This document shows, piece after piece, positions 1-8,115 of a stretch of 64,000 bases of DNA. The position numbers and the translations under genes were made by a program. The stretch is taken from the NCBI RefSeq assembly GCF_900129225.1, contig NZ_FQUG01000005.1, positions 186,001 through 250,000 on the forward strand, in the 5' to 3' direction. The DNA comes from Schwartzia succinivorans DSM 10502. Lineage in GTDB: Bacteria > Bacillota > Negativicutes > Selenomonadales > Selenomonadaceae. The notes under the pieces are model-generated. The model ran no database searches. It saw only the letters and a program-made list of their open reading frames with translations, and was not told where the DNA came from. Numbering within the stretch: the stretch's first letter is position 1; each line of letters begins with the position of its first letter.

Positions 1-1
1 A

Positions 2-865
2 GTATTTGAAAAAAAGAAATTCAAGGCATCCCTGGGAGGCTTTCTGGCGAATTTCGGTCCATTTAGACGGCGTCTGAAGGCAGGTAATTTCGATATTGCC
101 CTCGACCTGCAGGGACTTGGCAAGTCGGCTGCAATAGCGTATTTTTCAGGAGCACCGAAGAGATTTGGCACCTGTGATATGCGTGAATTCAGCGACAAAA
201 TATCGAAACCTGTAAGAGGTGCCAACAGAAACGGGCATATCGTGGAACGGTATCTTGATGTTGCCCGCGCTATCGGGTGCCGTGTTGATGAAGTGAGGTT
301 TCCTGTCGTTGTTTCCCAAAGAGACAAGGAGCTTGTGCCAAAGATTTTGGCGAAGGCCGGTGTCCCTGAGGGTGCTTCCTATGCGGTGCTTGCAGTAGGG
401 GCAAACTGGCCCAATAAGCGCTGGCCCACAGAGTATTACGCAAGGCTTTCGGATTGGCTTTACGGTAAAAAAATAATTCCTGTCTTTGTGGGAGGCGGTG
501 CTGTAGATGAAAGCCTTGTTGCCGAAATTGACGCAAAGGCAGAGATACCTCCTGTTAATCTCGTTGGACGTACCAGCCTTAAACAGCTGGCTGAGGTCAT
601 TTCAGGAAGCAGAATCATGGTCGGCGGCGACACGGGGCCTGTTCATCTTGCTGCAGGGCTTAAGGTGCCTACGGTTATGCTCATGGGGCCTACTGACGCT
701 GTAAGAAACGGTCCTTACGGTCAGACAGAAAACGCAATAGAGGTTGACCGCTCCTGCAGATACTGCTGGAAGAGGGCTTGTCCCAAGGGACTTGACTGTC
801 TGGCGGCTATTCGCGTAGAAGAGGTACAGAAAAAAATAGAAGAGATTATAAAAAAAGAGCTGTGA
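2..865 (+). CDS. ADP-heptose:LPS heptosyltransferase, GT9 family (5' partial)
   Basis: Transfers L-glycero-D-manno-heptose from ADP-heptose to the LPS inner core at the cytoplasmic face of the inner membrane. The frame is open from base 2, so the true start lies left of the window; an internal ATG at 179 is not the start because the upstream codons continue the family fold (FDIALDLQGLGKSAA). The C-terminal half shows the GT9 donor-site signature GGDTGPVHLAAG followed by PTVMLMGPTD, and a cysteine-rich tail (CRYCWKRACPKGLDC) also seen in the GT9 gene at 3012. The TGA stop lies in the conserved flank (ctgtgaaaaa) of the repeat pair that follows. Family is clear; whether it is heptosyltransferase I, II or III is not. 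Confidence 0.9.
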   Translation, partial: VFEKKKFKASLGGFLANFGPFRRRLKAGNFDIALDLQGLGKSAAIAYFSGAPKRFGTCDMREFSDKISKPVRGANRNGHIVERYLDVARAIGCRVDEVRFPVVVSQRDKELVPKILAKAGVPEGASYAVLAVGANWPNKRWPTEYYARLSDWLYGKKIIPVFVGGGAVDESLVAEIDAKAEIPPVNLVGRTSLKQLAEVISGSRIMVGGDTGPVHLAAGLKVPTVMLMGPTDAVRNGPYGQTENAIEVDRSCRYCWKRACPKGLDCLAAIRVEEVQKKIEEIIKKEL

Positions 866-1044
866 AAAAGCGTTCTTGCCTTCCCCATTGGGGAAGGGGG
901 ACCACGTAGTGGTGGATGAGGTACACCAAGGAGAGCTGCCATTTATGCACATAGCAGGCACTTTGGGGAGCACCTCATCCGAGCCCTGCGGGCCCACCTT
1001 CTCCTAAAGGAGAAGGCATTCTTGTTGCTTTTTTCACAGTTCTT
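866..1044. repeat. Mosaic hairpin repeat, inverted pair
   Basis: Two copies of the window-wide repeat face each other. The left copy (plus, about 864-926) has a CTTCCCC/GGGGAAG hairpin, an ACCACGTAGTGGT dyad and GGATGAGGTACACC. The right copy (minus, about 969-1044) has the matching parts with different stem sequences (CTTCTCC/GGAGAAG) and a longer conserved outer flank, ctgtgaaaaaagc on the minus strand. Tails point inward across a linker of about 40 bases. The same arrangement encloses a gene at 8016-8558, so this may be a gene-less version of that element. Confidence 0.75.
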
Positions 1045-1072
1045 TTTGCAGGTGTTACAAATTTTGAATAAC

Positions 1073-1105
1073 AAAAAGCTCCGAAGCCAAGGCTTCGGAG
1101 CAAAT
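1073..1105 (-). terminator. Rho-independent terminator of tRNA-Glu
   Basis: A perfect 11-bp stem (1078-1088 with 1091-1101) is flanked on the left by AAAAA, which is the U-tract on the minus strand. It lies just downstream of the minus-strand tRNA and closes the gltX/tRNA unit against the plus-strand genes. Confidence 0.8.
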
Positions 1106-1112
1106 TTTCATT

Positions 1113-1187
1113 TGGTGACTCCTACCGGATTCGAACCGGTGAACCCGCCGTGAGAGGGCGGTGTCTTAACCACTTGACGAAGGAGCC
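1113..1187 (-). tRNA. tRNA-Glu (anticodon CTC)
   Basis: The minus strand folds into a 75-nt cloverleaf beginning GGCTCCTTCG and ending GGAGTCACCA with CCA encoded. The 7-bp acceptor stem contains one G-U pair. The anticodon loop is CTCTCAC between CCGCC and GGCGG stems, giving anticodon CTC (codon GAG). The T arm carries GGTTCGAATCC. It lies 62 bases downstream of gltX, which charges it, on the same strand, and has its own promoter. Confidence 0.96.
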
Positions 1188-1194
1188 GAGAATT

Positions 1195-1223
1195 ATATTA
1201 CTACAAGTAGGTATCTAAGTCAA
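1195..1223 (-). promoter_or_regulatory. Promoter of tRNA-Glu
   Basis: On the minus strand the -35 is TTGACT (1218-1223) and the -10 is TAATAT (1195-1200), with a 17-base spacer. The -10 ends 7 bases before the mature tRNA 5' end, so transcription would start almost at the tRNA itself. The tRNA can therefore be made independently of gltX. Confidence 0.75.
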
Positions 1224-1249
1224 GCATTTTTTAAAAATATTTTTTTAAA

Positions 1250-2698
1250 TTACTCACTAACCTTCTTCAGTCCTTTCTTCAAACGCTCAATAGCTTCTTC
1301 CTGTCCCAAAAGATACAGAAGCTCCGTTACTCCGCCCGGAGTAACCTTCTGACCGGAGAGAGCTATGCGCATGGGCCACATGACAGCGCCCATCTTGAGC
1401 TGAGTGCCTGCGACTACACCCTGCATAATTGCATCAAGGGAGTATGGTGTCCAGCCGGGGGCTGCTTCGAGATCACGGATGGCCATCTCAAGAACCTGAG
1501 CCGCAATTTCCTTCGTTACCTTGTTGCGCTTGTTAAGGAAAAGCTCCGCGTCGTATTCAGGAAGCTCGCGGAAGAAATGAATCATATCAGGGATTTCACT
1601 GAAGCGGCTGACACGTGTGCGGAGAAGTCCGCAGGCGTAGAGCCACTTTTTGTCCAGCTCCTCGGTCAGTTCACCTGCAAAGGGGCGTGCAGCCTTAGAG
1701 AAATCGAAATCGCTCATTTTCTTGAAGTATTCACCGTTTACCCAGTCGAGCTTCGCGTAATCGAACACTGCCTGAGATTTGCTGAGACCTTCAAGAGAGA
1801 AAACCTCCGCCATTTCATCCATGGTGAAAAGCTCCTGATTGGACTTCGGGCTCCATCCGAGAAGAGCAACGTAGTTGGTGATTGCCTCCGGAAGATATCC
1901 CATGTCTACCAGCTCGGAGAAGCTCGTCGCGCCGTGACGCTTTGAAAGCTTCGATACAGAGCCGTCCTCGTTCTTGCCCATTACAGGAGCGAGATGAACA
2001 AAGGTCGGTATGCTCCAGCCGAAGGACTCGTAAAGAAGAACATGCTTCGGGGTGGAGGTGATGAACTCCGTTCCGCGGATGATGTGGGTGACACTCATGA
2101 GATGGTCGTCGATGACGTTTGCAAAATTGTATGTCGGCATCCCGTCCCGTTTGATGAGAACCTGGTCCTCAAGCTCATCATTGTTTATCGTGATGTTGCC
2201 GTGAACAACGTCATGGAACGTCGTCGTGCCCGTAAGAGGCATCTTCTGACGGATAACGTATGGGTCGCCTGCATCAAGATGCGCCTTGATTTCTTCCTCG
2301 GAGAGGTCGCGGCAGTGGCGGTCATAGCCCTTGTATTCACCATTTTCATGCGGATGCTCCGTATCGCAGAAGCAGCGGTACGCAAAGCCCTTCTCAATGA
2401 GCTCCTCCGCATATTTTTTGTAAATTTCCTGACGCTCACTCTGAACGTAAGGCCCGCAGTCGCCGCCGATGTCCGGACCTTCATCCGGAATTATGTGAGC
2501 AGCATCAAGAGTGCGTTTGATGAAATCAACAGCGTCAGGCACAAAGCGGGCACGATCCGTATCCTCAATGCGGAGAATGAATGTGCCGTCATTTGCTTTC
2601 GCAAAAAGATAACCATAGAGTGCTGTCCGAAGATTGCCGATATGCATATACCCCGTCGGACTCGGAGCAAAGCGTGTACGTACCTTTGTCAAAATCAT
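1250..2698 (-). CDS. gltX: Glutamyl-tRNA synthetase
   Basis: Class I synthetase that charges tRNA-Glu in the cytoplasm. The N-terminus has RTRFAPSPTGYMHIGN (the HIGH-type ATP motif) and the middle has KLSKRHG (the KMSKS-type loop) followed by LPEAITNYVALLGWSP; at about 482 residues it is full length. Start choice: GGAGG lies only 2 bases before the ATG at 2698 but 8 bases before an in-frame TTG at 2692, so TTG 2692 may be the real start; a TTG at 2707 precedes the ribosome site and is unlikely. The gene is followed by tRNA-Glu(CTC) on the same strand and sits inside an otherwise plus-strand LPS locus. Confidence 0.95.
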   Translation of the reverse strand: MILTKVRTRFAPSPTGYMHIGNLRTALYGYLFAKANDGTFILRIEDTDRARFVPDAVDFIKRTLDAAHIIPDEGPDIGGDCGPYVQSERQEIYKKYAEELIEKGFAYRCFCDTEHPHENGEYKGYDRHCRDLSEEEIKAHLDAGDPYVIRQKMPLTGTTTFHDVVHGNITINNDELEDQVLIKRDGMPTYNFANVIDDHLMSVTHIIRGTEFITSTPKHVLLYESFGWSIPTFVHLAPVMGKNEDGSVSKLSKRHGATSFSELVDMGYLPEAITNYVALLGWSPKSNQELFTMDEMAEVFSLEGLSKSQAVFDYAKLDWVNGEYFKKMSDFDFSKAARPFAGELTEELDKKWLYACGLLRTRVSRFSEIPDMIHFFRELPEYDAELFLNKRNKVTKEIAAQVLEMAIRDLEAAPGWTPYSLDAIMQGVVAGTQLKMGAVMWPMRIALSGQKVTPGGVTELLYLLGQEEAIERLKKGLKKVSE

Positions 2699-2731
2699 GA
2701 CCTCCAAAAATTCAATGCTTTTCTTGAATAT

Positions 2732-2760
2732 ATATTACTATGAACGAAAGCAGGAAACAA
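2732..2760 (-). promoter_or_regulatory. Likely promoter of gltX
   Basis: Minus strand -35 TTGTTT (2755-2760), 17-base spacer, -10 TAATAT (2732-2737). It predicts a leader of about 27 bases before the ATG. The -10 matches that of the tRNA-Glu promoter. Confidence 0.55.
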
Positions 2761-2801
2761 GACATTTCGAAGTGCGCATGGTATAACTCGGCAAAAGATG
2801 T

Positions 2802-2823
2802 CCCCCACTTCTGTAAGTGGGGG
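2802..2823. other. Isolated perfect hairpin between divergent promoters
   Basis: CCCCCACTT (2802-2810) pairs with AAGTGGGGG (2815-2823) around a CTGT loop. There is no T-tract on either side, and it lies upstream of both the gltX promoter and the plus-strand promoter at 2896, so it is neither a clear terminator nor a leader. Similar AAGTGGGGG hairpins are known at ends of IS200/IS605-type elements; a decayed end is possible but no transposase remnant is visible. Confidence 0.35.
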
Positions 2824-2886
2824 CTGGGACAAATAACAACAGGCGGCGAGCATATCTCCCGCCTCGTTGAAACGCTGACAGAGGAG

Positions 2887-2925
2887 GTTTTGCCCTTGGC
2901 AAAACTGTATCAAAGGCGTTATAAT
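2887..2925 (+). promoter_or_regulatory. Promoter with palindrome over the -35
   Basis: -35 TTGGCA (2896-2901), 18-base spacer, -10 TATAAT (2920-2925), start expected near 2932 and a leader of about 80 bases to the GT9 gene at 3012. GTTTTGCC and GGCAAAAC (2887-2894 and 2898-2905) form a perfect 8-bp dyad over the -35, which could be an operator. A closely matching promoter stands before metG at 29786. Confidence 0.7.
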
Positions 2926-3011
2926 GATACATTGGAATGTATAGCAGACTCATACTTTTGAACCGAAAAATTACATCAGAGTTGTAAAAGAAAAAGTAAG
3001 GAAAGATTCAA

Positions 3012-4211
3012 TTGGATTACAAAAATATTCTTGTCATAAATCTTATGCACATCGGTGACCTTATGCTGGCGACTCCGGTTCTTCGGACGCTTCGTGCGAA
3101 CTATCCGGACGCGCGGATAACACTTCTCGCGGACAAAAAGCTCCGTGACCTTGTGGAGTTCAATCCGCATATAGACGAATGCATGCTGATAGATAAAAAG
3201 GGCGAGGACGACCGTCTGGGCGCTTTCATAAGGTATATCGGAAAGGTGAGGGCGAAGCATTTCGACCTTGTTATAAATCTGCATAGGAACGAACGGGCTT
3301 CTGCGCTGGCAGCTTTTTCAGGAGCAAAGCATATAGTTGGCTACAGCAAGCCGGGATTTTCGCTCTTCTTCGATAAGGTTATGCAGAATCCTTCAGTTGC
3401 TCATCATATCGGACAGGGGCCTTTTCAGCTTTTTCCGCCCCATAAGTATGTGCCGGGATGGAAGCATCAGGTGACGGCACATATTGAGGTTTTGAAGGAA
3501 GCCGTTGGTGTAACGATAATTGACGACGGAGGCCTTGAGATGCAGCTTCCCCCGGGAGCTGAAGAAAAGGCTGCGGCACTTTGGGAAGAGCATTTTGACA
3601 GGGATGAAAAGGTAGTTGCCTTTAACATCGGTGCCAGCTGGGAAACAAAACGCTGGCCTGACTCATATTTCGCAAAATGCGCGGACAATCTCATTAGTCG
3701 GGGCTATGCGGTCGCATTTTTCGGAGGCCCAATGGATACGGAATTTGTGGAAAGCTGTGTTTCACAGATGAAGGAAAAGGACAGCCCCCGTATCCATGTA
3801 TTTACAGGGAAGGTGTCTCTTGGCGTGCTTGCAGGAATGCTTCGCCGCTGTGTGCTTTTCCTCACCACGGATTCAGGTCCGATGCATATCGGAGTTGCAA
3901 TGAATGTCCCCATTGTGACCATGTTTGGCGCATCGCCTGTGCCGGGCTTTTATCCCTACGACGAAAAGGACGTGCTTATAAAGGCACCTGAGCCTTGCCA
4001 CCCCTGCGGTATTCATAAATGTCCACACGAGGGTGAGACAAATCTCGGCTGCATGAAGCACATGCCGCCGAAGCTTATCATGAAATATGTGGATGAGCTT
4101 CTGGAAAAATATGAGGACAAGGTCGGCAATATGCCGTCCCATTACGGAAAATATCAGTGCCGTGTGATAGAGCCGACCATGGACGAAGCAGTAGCGGCAA
4201 TGGACAGGTGA
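3012..4211 (+). CDS. Heptosyltransferase, GT9 family
   Basis: Probable ADP-heptose:LPS heptosyltransferase (WaaF/WaaQ type) acting on the inner core at the cytoplasmic membrane face. The N-terminus ILVINLMHIGDLMLATP is the usual GT9 acceptor-side loop; the C-terminal half has TTDSGPMHIG and VPIVTMFGAS, the donor site, then a cysteine-rich stretch (CHPCGIHKCPH). 399 residues is slightly longer than the family norm of about 350. The start is TTG at 3012, supported by AAGGAAAG about 7 bases upstream and by the immediate start of the conserved fold. The next gene follows after 4 bases, and the set 3012-6284 is one operon driven from the promoter at 2896. Confidence 0.9.
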   Translation: MDYKNILVINLMHIGDLMLATPVLRTLRANYPDARITLLADKKLRDLVEFNPHIDECMLIDKKGEDDRLGAFIRYIGKVRAKHFDLVINLHRNERASALAAFSGAKHIVGYSKPGFSLFFDKVMQNPSVAHHIGQGPFQLFPPHKYVPGWKHQVTAHIEVLKEAVGVTIIDDGGLEMQLPPGAEEKAAALWEEHFDRDEKVVAFNIGASWETKRWPDSYFAKCADNLISRGYAVAFFGGPMDTEFVESCVSQMKEKDSPRIHVFTGKVSLGVLAGMLRRCVLFLTTDSGPMHIGVAMNVPIVTMFGASPVPGFYPYDEKDVLIKAPEPCHPCGIHKCPHEGETNLGCMKHMPPKLIMKYVDELLEKYEDKVGNMPSHYGKYQCRVIEPTMDEAVAAMDR

Positions 4212-4215
4212 TGAA

Positions 4216-5295
4216 ATGAAGATTATACAGGTTGCGCATGCCCTGACGCAGAACGATGCGGCTAGTCAGCAGCTTTTGAATATGGACCGTATTTTTAGGG
4301 AACTGGGATATGAGTCGAAAGCTTACGCCCATAAGCTGGACGCGAGACTTAAAAATGAAGCGGAAACAATGGATGCCTTTGAAGCATCCGATGACGATAT
4401 CATAATTTATCACATGACAACAGGGACATCCTTTAACAAATGGGTGTACAAATATCCGCGGAAAATTGTTCTGTTCTACCATAACATCACCCCTGCAAAA
4501 TATTTCTTCGGGAATGCCTGGGGCTCTTGGCTGAAATGTCTTAAAGGGCGCAGAGACCTCAAAAAAATTGTGAAGAATACATTTTTTGCATGGGGAGCAT
4601 CAGAGTATTCCCAAAGAGAGCTTGAGGAGCTTGGACTTAAGCATACGAAGGTTCTTCCGATTGTCGTAAATCCTGATGATTACAAAAAATATGATAAGGT
4701 TCAGTCGATTGTTGATACCTACGGCGACGGATACAAAAATATTATAGTTGTCGGGCGCGGAGTACCGCATAAGAGACAGGATGAGGCAATCGAGGCTGCG
4801 GCATGGTACCGCGACCATATATCCGATAAAATCCGCATTGTGATAATCGGCGGAATAAAAGAAAGCTTTGCCAAAAAGCTTCATGCCCTGGTTAAAAAAC
4901 TTAACATGGAAAAGCATGTGCTGTTTACAGGAAAAATATCCAATGAGGAGCTTTGCACCTGGTATGGTCTTTGCGATGCGGTACTTTCCCTTTCAGAGCA
5001 TGAGGGTTTTTGCGTGCCGCTTATAGAAGGAATGATATTCGACAAGCCTGTTATAGCATACGCGGGCGGTGCTGTGCCTGAAACTCTCGGCAAGGCAGGG
5101 GTGCTGCTTCGTGAAAAAAATCCTGAGCTTGTGGCAAATACAATTTATGAAACGCTTACAAACGAATTGCTTTTAGAGACTTTGAGAAAGGAACGGCAGC
5201 AGCGGCTGAAGGAGCTTTCATATGAAGCTCTTGTGAAAAGACTTAAAGAAGACATAGAAGAAATAAGGACACTTCAAAAGGAGGTCTTGCGGTGA
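4216..5295 (+). CDS. Glycosyltransferase family 4 (group 1)
   Basis: Retaining GT-B glycosyltransferase, probably adding a core sugar to LPS. The N-terminal half is variable. The C-terminal half carries the GT4 pattern NIIVVGRGVPHKRQDEAIEA (sugar-nucleotide domain), HVLFTGKISNEEL, and the E-x7-E catalytic motif in EHEGFCVPLIEGM, then KPVIAYAGGAVPE. 359 residues is normal length. It starts 4 bases after the GT9 gene and its TGA overlaps the GTG of rfaE1, so translation is likely coupled. Donor and acceptor sugars cannot be read from sequence. Confidence 0.88.
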   Translation: MKIIQVAHALTQNDAASQQLLNMDRIFRELGYESKAYAHKLDARLKNEAETMDAFEASDDDIIIYHMTTGTSFNKWVYKYPRKIVLFYHNITPAKYFFGNAWGSWLKCLKGRRDLKKIVKNTFFAWGASEYSQRELEELGLKHTKVLPIVVNPDDYKKYDKVQSIVDTYGDGYKNIIVVGRGVPHKRQDEAIEAAAWYRDHISDKIRIVIIGGIKESFAKKLHALVKKLNMEKHVLFTGKISNEELCTWYGLCDAVLSLSEHEGFCVPLIEGMIFDKPVIAYAGGAVPETLGKAGVLLREKNPELVANTIYETLTNELLLETLRKERQQRLKELSYEALVKRLKEDIEEIRTLQKEVLR

Positions 5296-6284
5296 AATTT
5301 TCGAGGAAGAAAATGACGGACTTTGTCAGTGAAAAGACAAAGGACTGCCGCGTTCTTGTCGTAGGCGATATCATGCTTGACAAGTACTTCTATGGAGAGG
5401 TCTCAAGGATATCTCCTGAAGCTCCTGTTCCCATAACTCGTGTTGTTAAGGTAAAGGAAACCCTGGGCGGTGCTGCAAATGTGGCACACAACCTTGCACT
5501 TCTCGGCTGCAGGACAATCGTTGCGGGTTATATCGGGAATGATTACCATGGGGAGAGTCTTAGAAAGCAGTTCATTGAAAGAAATATTTCCATGGACGGT
5601 CTTGTGGAGACAGAAGCACCTACAACGACAAAAATACGTGTTATCGGCGGACATCAGCAGATGATGCGTCTCGATTTTGAGGAAACGAAGCCGGCGGTGG
5701 ACGAAAATGGGAAAAGGCTTCTTTCCAAGGTAAAAAAATGCCTTGAAGCAGGTTCACAGGCTATAATACTTTCCGACTACGGAAAGGGAGTATGTACGGC
5801 AGAGCTTTGCGGAGAAATAATTTCTCTAGGAAAGGAATACGGCGTGCCTGTAATTGTAGACCCGAAGGGTACTGACTGGGGCCGTTACCGTGGGGCTGAT
5901 TATATAACGCCGAACCTTAAGGAGCTCAACGAGGTGCAGAAAGAGCCTGCGGAAAATAAGGATGAAGCAGTAGTACGCGCGGCCCGGTATGCGATGAGAC
6001 GTTTCCACATAGGAGCTATGGTGGCAACACGCTCGGAATGCGGACTTTCAATGGTTCGTTCACGTTCGGTGGTACATATACCGACAAAGGCGCAGGAGGT
6101 ATTTGATGTTTCAGGCGCCGGAGATACAGTTATTGCCACATTTGCGATGGCCCTTGCCGGTGGGCTTGACCCTGCATCAGGAGCATATCTCGCGAATCTT
6201 GCCGCGGGCGTGGTAGTAGGCAAGCTTGGAACCTACGCCGTAAGCAGGGACGAGCTTCTTAACGCATTACAGACAGAAAAATAG
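5292..6284 (+). CDS. rfaE1: D-glycero-beta-D-manno-heptose-7-phosphate kinase
   Basis: Phosphorylates D-glycero-beta-D-manno-heptose 7-phosphate at C1 in ADP-heptose synthesis. PfkB/ribokinase fold: VVGDIMLDKYFYG near the N-terminus, GGAANVA in the substrate lid region, and the DVSGAGDTV anion hole with the catalytic Asp near the C-terminus. At 330 residues it is the kinase half only; the adenylyltransferase half found in fused HldE is absent and must be encoded elsewhere. Start GTG at 5292 overlaps the previous stop, with AGGAGG 7 bases upstream. The TAG stop lies at the left edge of a repeat copy. Confidence 0.93.
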   Translation: MKFSRKKMTDFVSEKTKDCRVLVVGDIMLDKYFYGEVSRISPEAPVPITRVVKVKETLGGAANVAHNLALLGCRTIVAGYIGNDYHGESLRKQFIERNISMDGLVETEAPTTTKIRVIGGHQQMMRLDFEETKPAVDENGKRLLSKVKKCLEAGSQAIILSDYGKGVCTAELCGEIISLGKEYGVPVIVDPKGTDWGRYRGADYITPNLKELNEVQKEPAENKDEAVVRAARYAMRRFHIGAMVATRSECGLSMVRSRSVVHIPTKAQEVFDVSGAGDTVIATFAMALAGGLDPASGAYLANLAAGVVVGKLGTYAVSRDELLNALQTEK

Positions 6285-6460
6285 CCTTCTCCCTAGGGGA
6301 GAAGGGGGACCGCGTCAGCGGTGGATGAGGTGTACAAAGGCAGACCACTATCTGCATAAAAGGCACTTTAAATAGCCTTCCCCTGCGAGGGGAAGGTGGC
6401 AGTCCGAAGGACTGACGGATGAGGTGCACCCCAAAGCACCCACTATGTAAAGCACTTATA
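6282..6460 (+). repeat. Mosaic hairpin repeat, two tandem direct copies
   Basis: Copy 1 (about 6282-6373) has CTTCTCC/GGGGAGAAG and ACCGCGTCAGCGGT dyads. Copy 2 (about 6372-6456) has CTTCCCC/GGGGAAG and GGCAGTCCGAAGGACTGAC. Both share GGATGAGGTG and a tail of the type ACTATcTGCATAAAAGGCACTT. Both begin aatagcc, and the rfaE1 stop codon TAG falls in this string. The second tail ends just before the ribosome site of rfaD. Confidence 0.8.
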
Positions 6461-6474
6461 GGAGGTAAAAATAA

Positions 6475-7446
6475 ATGATTATCGTAACAGGCGGCGCCGG
6501 CTTTATCGGCAGCAACATCGTAAAGCAGCTTAACAGAATCGGCAGAGAGGATATCCTTATCGTCGATGACCTTGCAGACGGAGAGAACTATAAGAATCTC
6601 CGCGGACTAAAATTCTTTGATTACAAGCACAAGGACGATTTCCTTGAAAATATTGAGGGTGATGACTTCGACGGAACGGATGTGGATGCCGTATTCCACG
6701 AGGGCGCATGCTCCGATACGATGGAATATGATGTCAACTACATGATGCGTACAAACTACGAATACTCCAAGGCTGTGCTTCATTACTGCCTTGAGCACCG
6801 CGTCCCGTTCTTCTATGCTTCTTCCGCGTCTACCTACGGCTTGGGCGAGAACGGATTCCGTGAAGAGGACGAATGTGAGAATGCGCTGAATCCGTATGCA
6901 TTTTCGAAGCTTGCCTTTGACCGCTATGTACGTCAGCTTCTGCCGGATGCAAAAAGCCAGGTGGTAGGTCTGCGTTATTTCAATGTATACGGACCACAGG
7001 AGCATCATAAGGGTAAAATGGCATCCATCTTCTATCAGCTTTACAACCAGATTAACGAAACAGGCGTAGCAAAGCTTTTCGATGGCTATGGAGAATACGG
7101 CCCGGGCGAACAGCTCCGCGATTTCGTCTATGTAAAAGACGTCGTAAAGGTTAATCTCTGGTTCTGGCGTGAAAAGGGCCCAAGCGGCATCTTTAACTGC
7201 GGGACAGGAAAAGCACACAGCTACAACGAGGCGGCACAGGCAGTTATCGACGCCATGGGCAAGGGCAAAATAGAGTATCGTGCCTTCCCTGAGGTACTCA
7301 AAGGCAAATACCAGTCCTATACCCAGGCTGATGAAACGAAGCTTCTTGCGGCAGGCTATGATGAAGGCTTCTATGACATGAAGGATGCTGTGAAGGAATA
7401 CTGTGACTTCCTGACAGCAGGCGGATATTTCGTTTATGGCAAGTAA
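6475..7446 (+). CDS. rfaD: ADP-L-glycero-D-manno-heptose-6-epimerase
   Basis: NAD(P)-dependent epimerase that converts ADP-D-glycero- to ADP-L-glycero-D-manno-heptose, the last step of LPS heptose donor synthesis. Short-chain dehydrogenase fold: MIIVTGGAGFIGSNIV (glycine-rich loop), the HldD-type DDLADGENYKNL, SSASTYG and the catalytic YAFSK (Tyr-x3-Lys), then RYFNVYGP. 323 residues matches HldD. Start ATG 6475 has TAGGAGG 8 bases upstream. It overlaps gmhB by 11 bases. Although separated from rfaE1 by repeats, it belongs to the same pathway. Confidence 0.95.
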   Translation: MIIVTGGAGFIGSNIVKQLNRIGREDILIVDDLADGENYKNLRGLKFFDYKHKDDFLENIEGDDFDGTDVDAVFHEGACSDTMEYDVNYMMRTNYEYSKAVLHYCLEHRVPFFYASSASTYGLGENGFREEDECENALNPYAFSKLAFDRYVRQLLPDAKSQVVGLRYFNVYGPQEHHKGKMASIFYQLYNQINETGVAKLFDGYGEYGPGEQLRDFVYVKDVVKVNLWFWREKGPSGIFNCGTGKAHSYNEAAQAVIDAMGKGKIEYRAFPEVLKGKYQSYTQADETKLLAAGYDEGFYDMKDAVKEYCDFLTAGGYFVYGK

Positions 7447-7939
7447 AGCTGTTTTTTTTGACAGGGATGGCACACTGAACGTCGATACGGATTTTTTGTA
7501 TAAAAAAGAAGAATTCGAGTGGATGGATGGGGCTGTCGAGGCTATACGCTTCGCAAATGAAAATGGCTATAAGGTCATCGTCATAACGAATCAGAGCGGA
7601 GTTGCACGTGGGTATTTCAAGGAATCTGACGTGAATGCTCTTCATGACTGGATGAACGAACAACTAAAGGAATATGGTGCCCATATAGACGCTTTTTATT
7701 ACTGTCCGCATCATCCCGAAGCTGTTGTACCCGAGTACAGAAAAAAATGCGAATGTCGAAAACCCGGGTCAAAGCTTGTGGAGGATGCCTGCAGGGATTT
7801 CGATATCGACAAGAAGGCTTCTGTCATGATTGGGGACGCCGACCGCGATATAGAATGTGCCGAAAAAGCAGGTGTCAAGGGTGTAAAATTCACCGGCGGC
7901 AATCTGCTTGAATTCGTAAAACAAAGCCTTCCCCTTTAG
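7436..7939 (+). CDS. gmhB: D-glycero-beta-D-manno-heptose-1,7-bisphosphate 7-phosphatase
   Basis: HAD-superfamily phosphatase that removes the C7 phosphate of heptose 1,7-bisphosphate. FFDRDGTLNVD carries the nucleophile and acid/base Asp pair (residues 9 and 11), ITNQSG is motif II, and GDADRDIE the metal-binding motif. The zinc loop is CPHHP followed by CECRKPG, as expected for GmhB. The last residues, SLPL and the TAG stop, are encoded by the hairpin of a repeat copy, so the original C-terminus has been replaced or trimmed. A second GmhB-type domain exists in the fusion at 53560. Confidence 0.93.
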   Translation: MASKAVFFDRDGTLNVDTDFLYKKEEFEWMDGAVEAIRFANENGYKVIVITNQSGVARGYFKESDVNALHDWMNEQLKEYGAHIDAFYYCPHHPEAVVPEYRKKCECRKPGSKLVEDACRDFDIDKKASVMIGDADRDIECAEKAGVKGVKFTGGNLLEFVKQSLPL

Positions 7940-8115
7940 GGGAAGGTGGCAGTCCGAAGGACTGACGGATGAGGTGCACAACAGCAAACCACTATCTACG
8001 TAAAGACGGTTCAATGTGCCTTCTCCCTTGGGGGTGTCAATATGCCAGTGGCATATTGGCTGGGACCACGTAGTGGTGGATGAGGTGCACAACAGCCTAC
8101 CACTATGTATATAAA
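7926..8115 (+). repeat. Mosaic hairpin repeat, two tandem direct copies
   Basis: Copy 1 (about 7926-8015) begins inside gmhB and supplies its stop codon in CCCTTTAGGGG; second dyad GGCAGTCCGAAGGACTGAC. Copy 2 (about 8016-8112) carries an extra internal dyad built on CAATATGCCAGTGGCATATTGG, then ACCACGTAGTGGT. Both end in GGATGAGGTGCAC and an ACCACTATnTA tail. The DUF559 gene begins shortly after the second tail. Confidence 0.8.

Noticed and set aside
179-865. Start of the first GT9 gene at the internal ATG 179
   Set aside because: The frame is open to the window edge and the upstream codons encode conserved GT9 sequence.
1994-2743. Long open frame antisense to gltX
   Set aside because: It mirrors gltX codons, has no recognisable domain and no ribosome site; gltX is certain.
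2802-2823. Terminator for gltX or the GT9 operon
   Set aside because: It is upstream of both promoters and lacks a T-tract on either strand.
6607-7473. 288-codon open frame antisense to rfaD
   Set aside because: Shadow of rfaD and the start of gmhB; no family features and it would overlap two certain genes.
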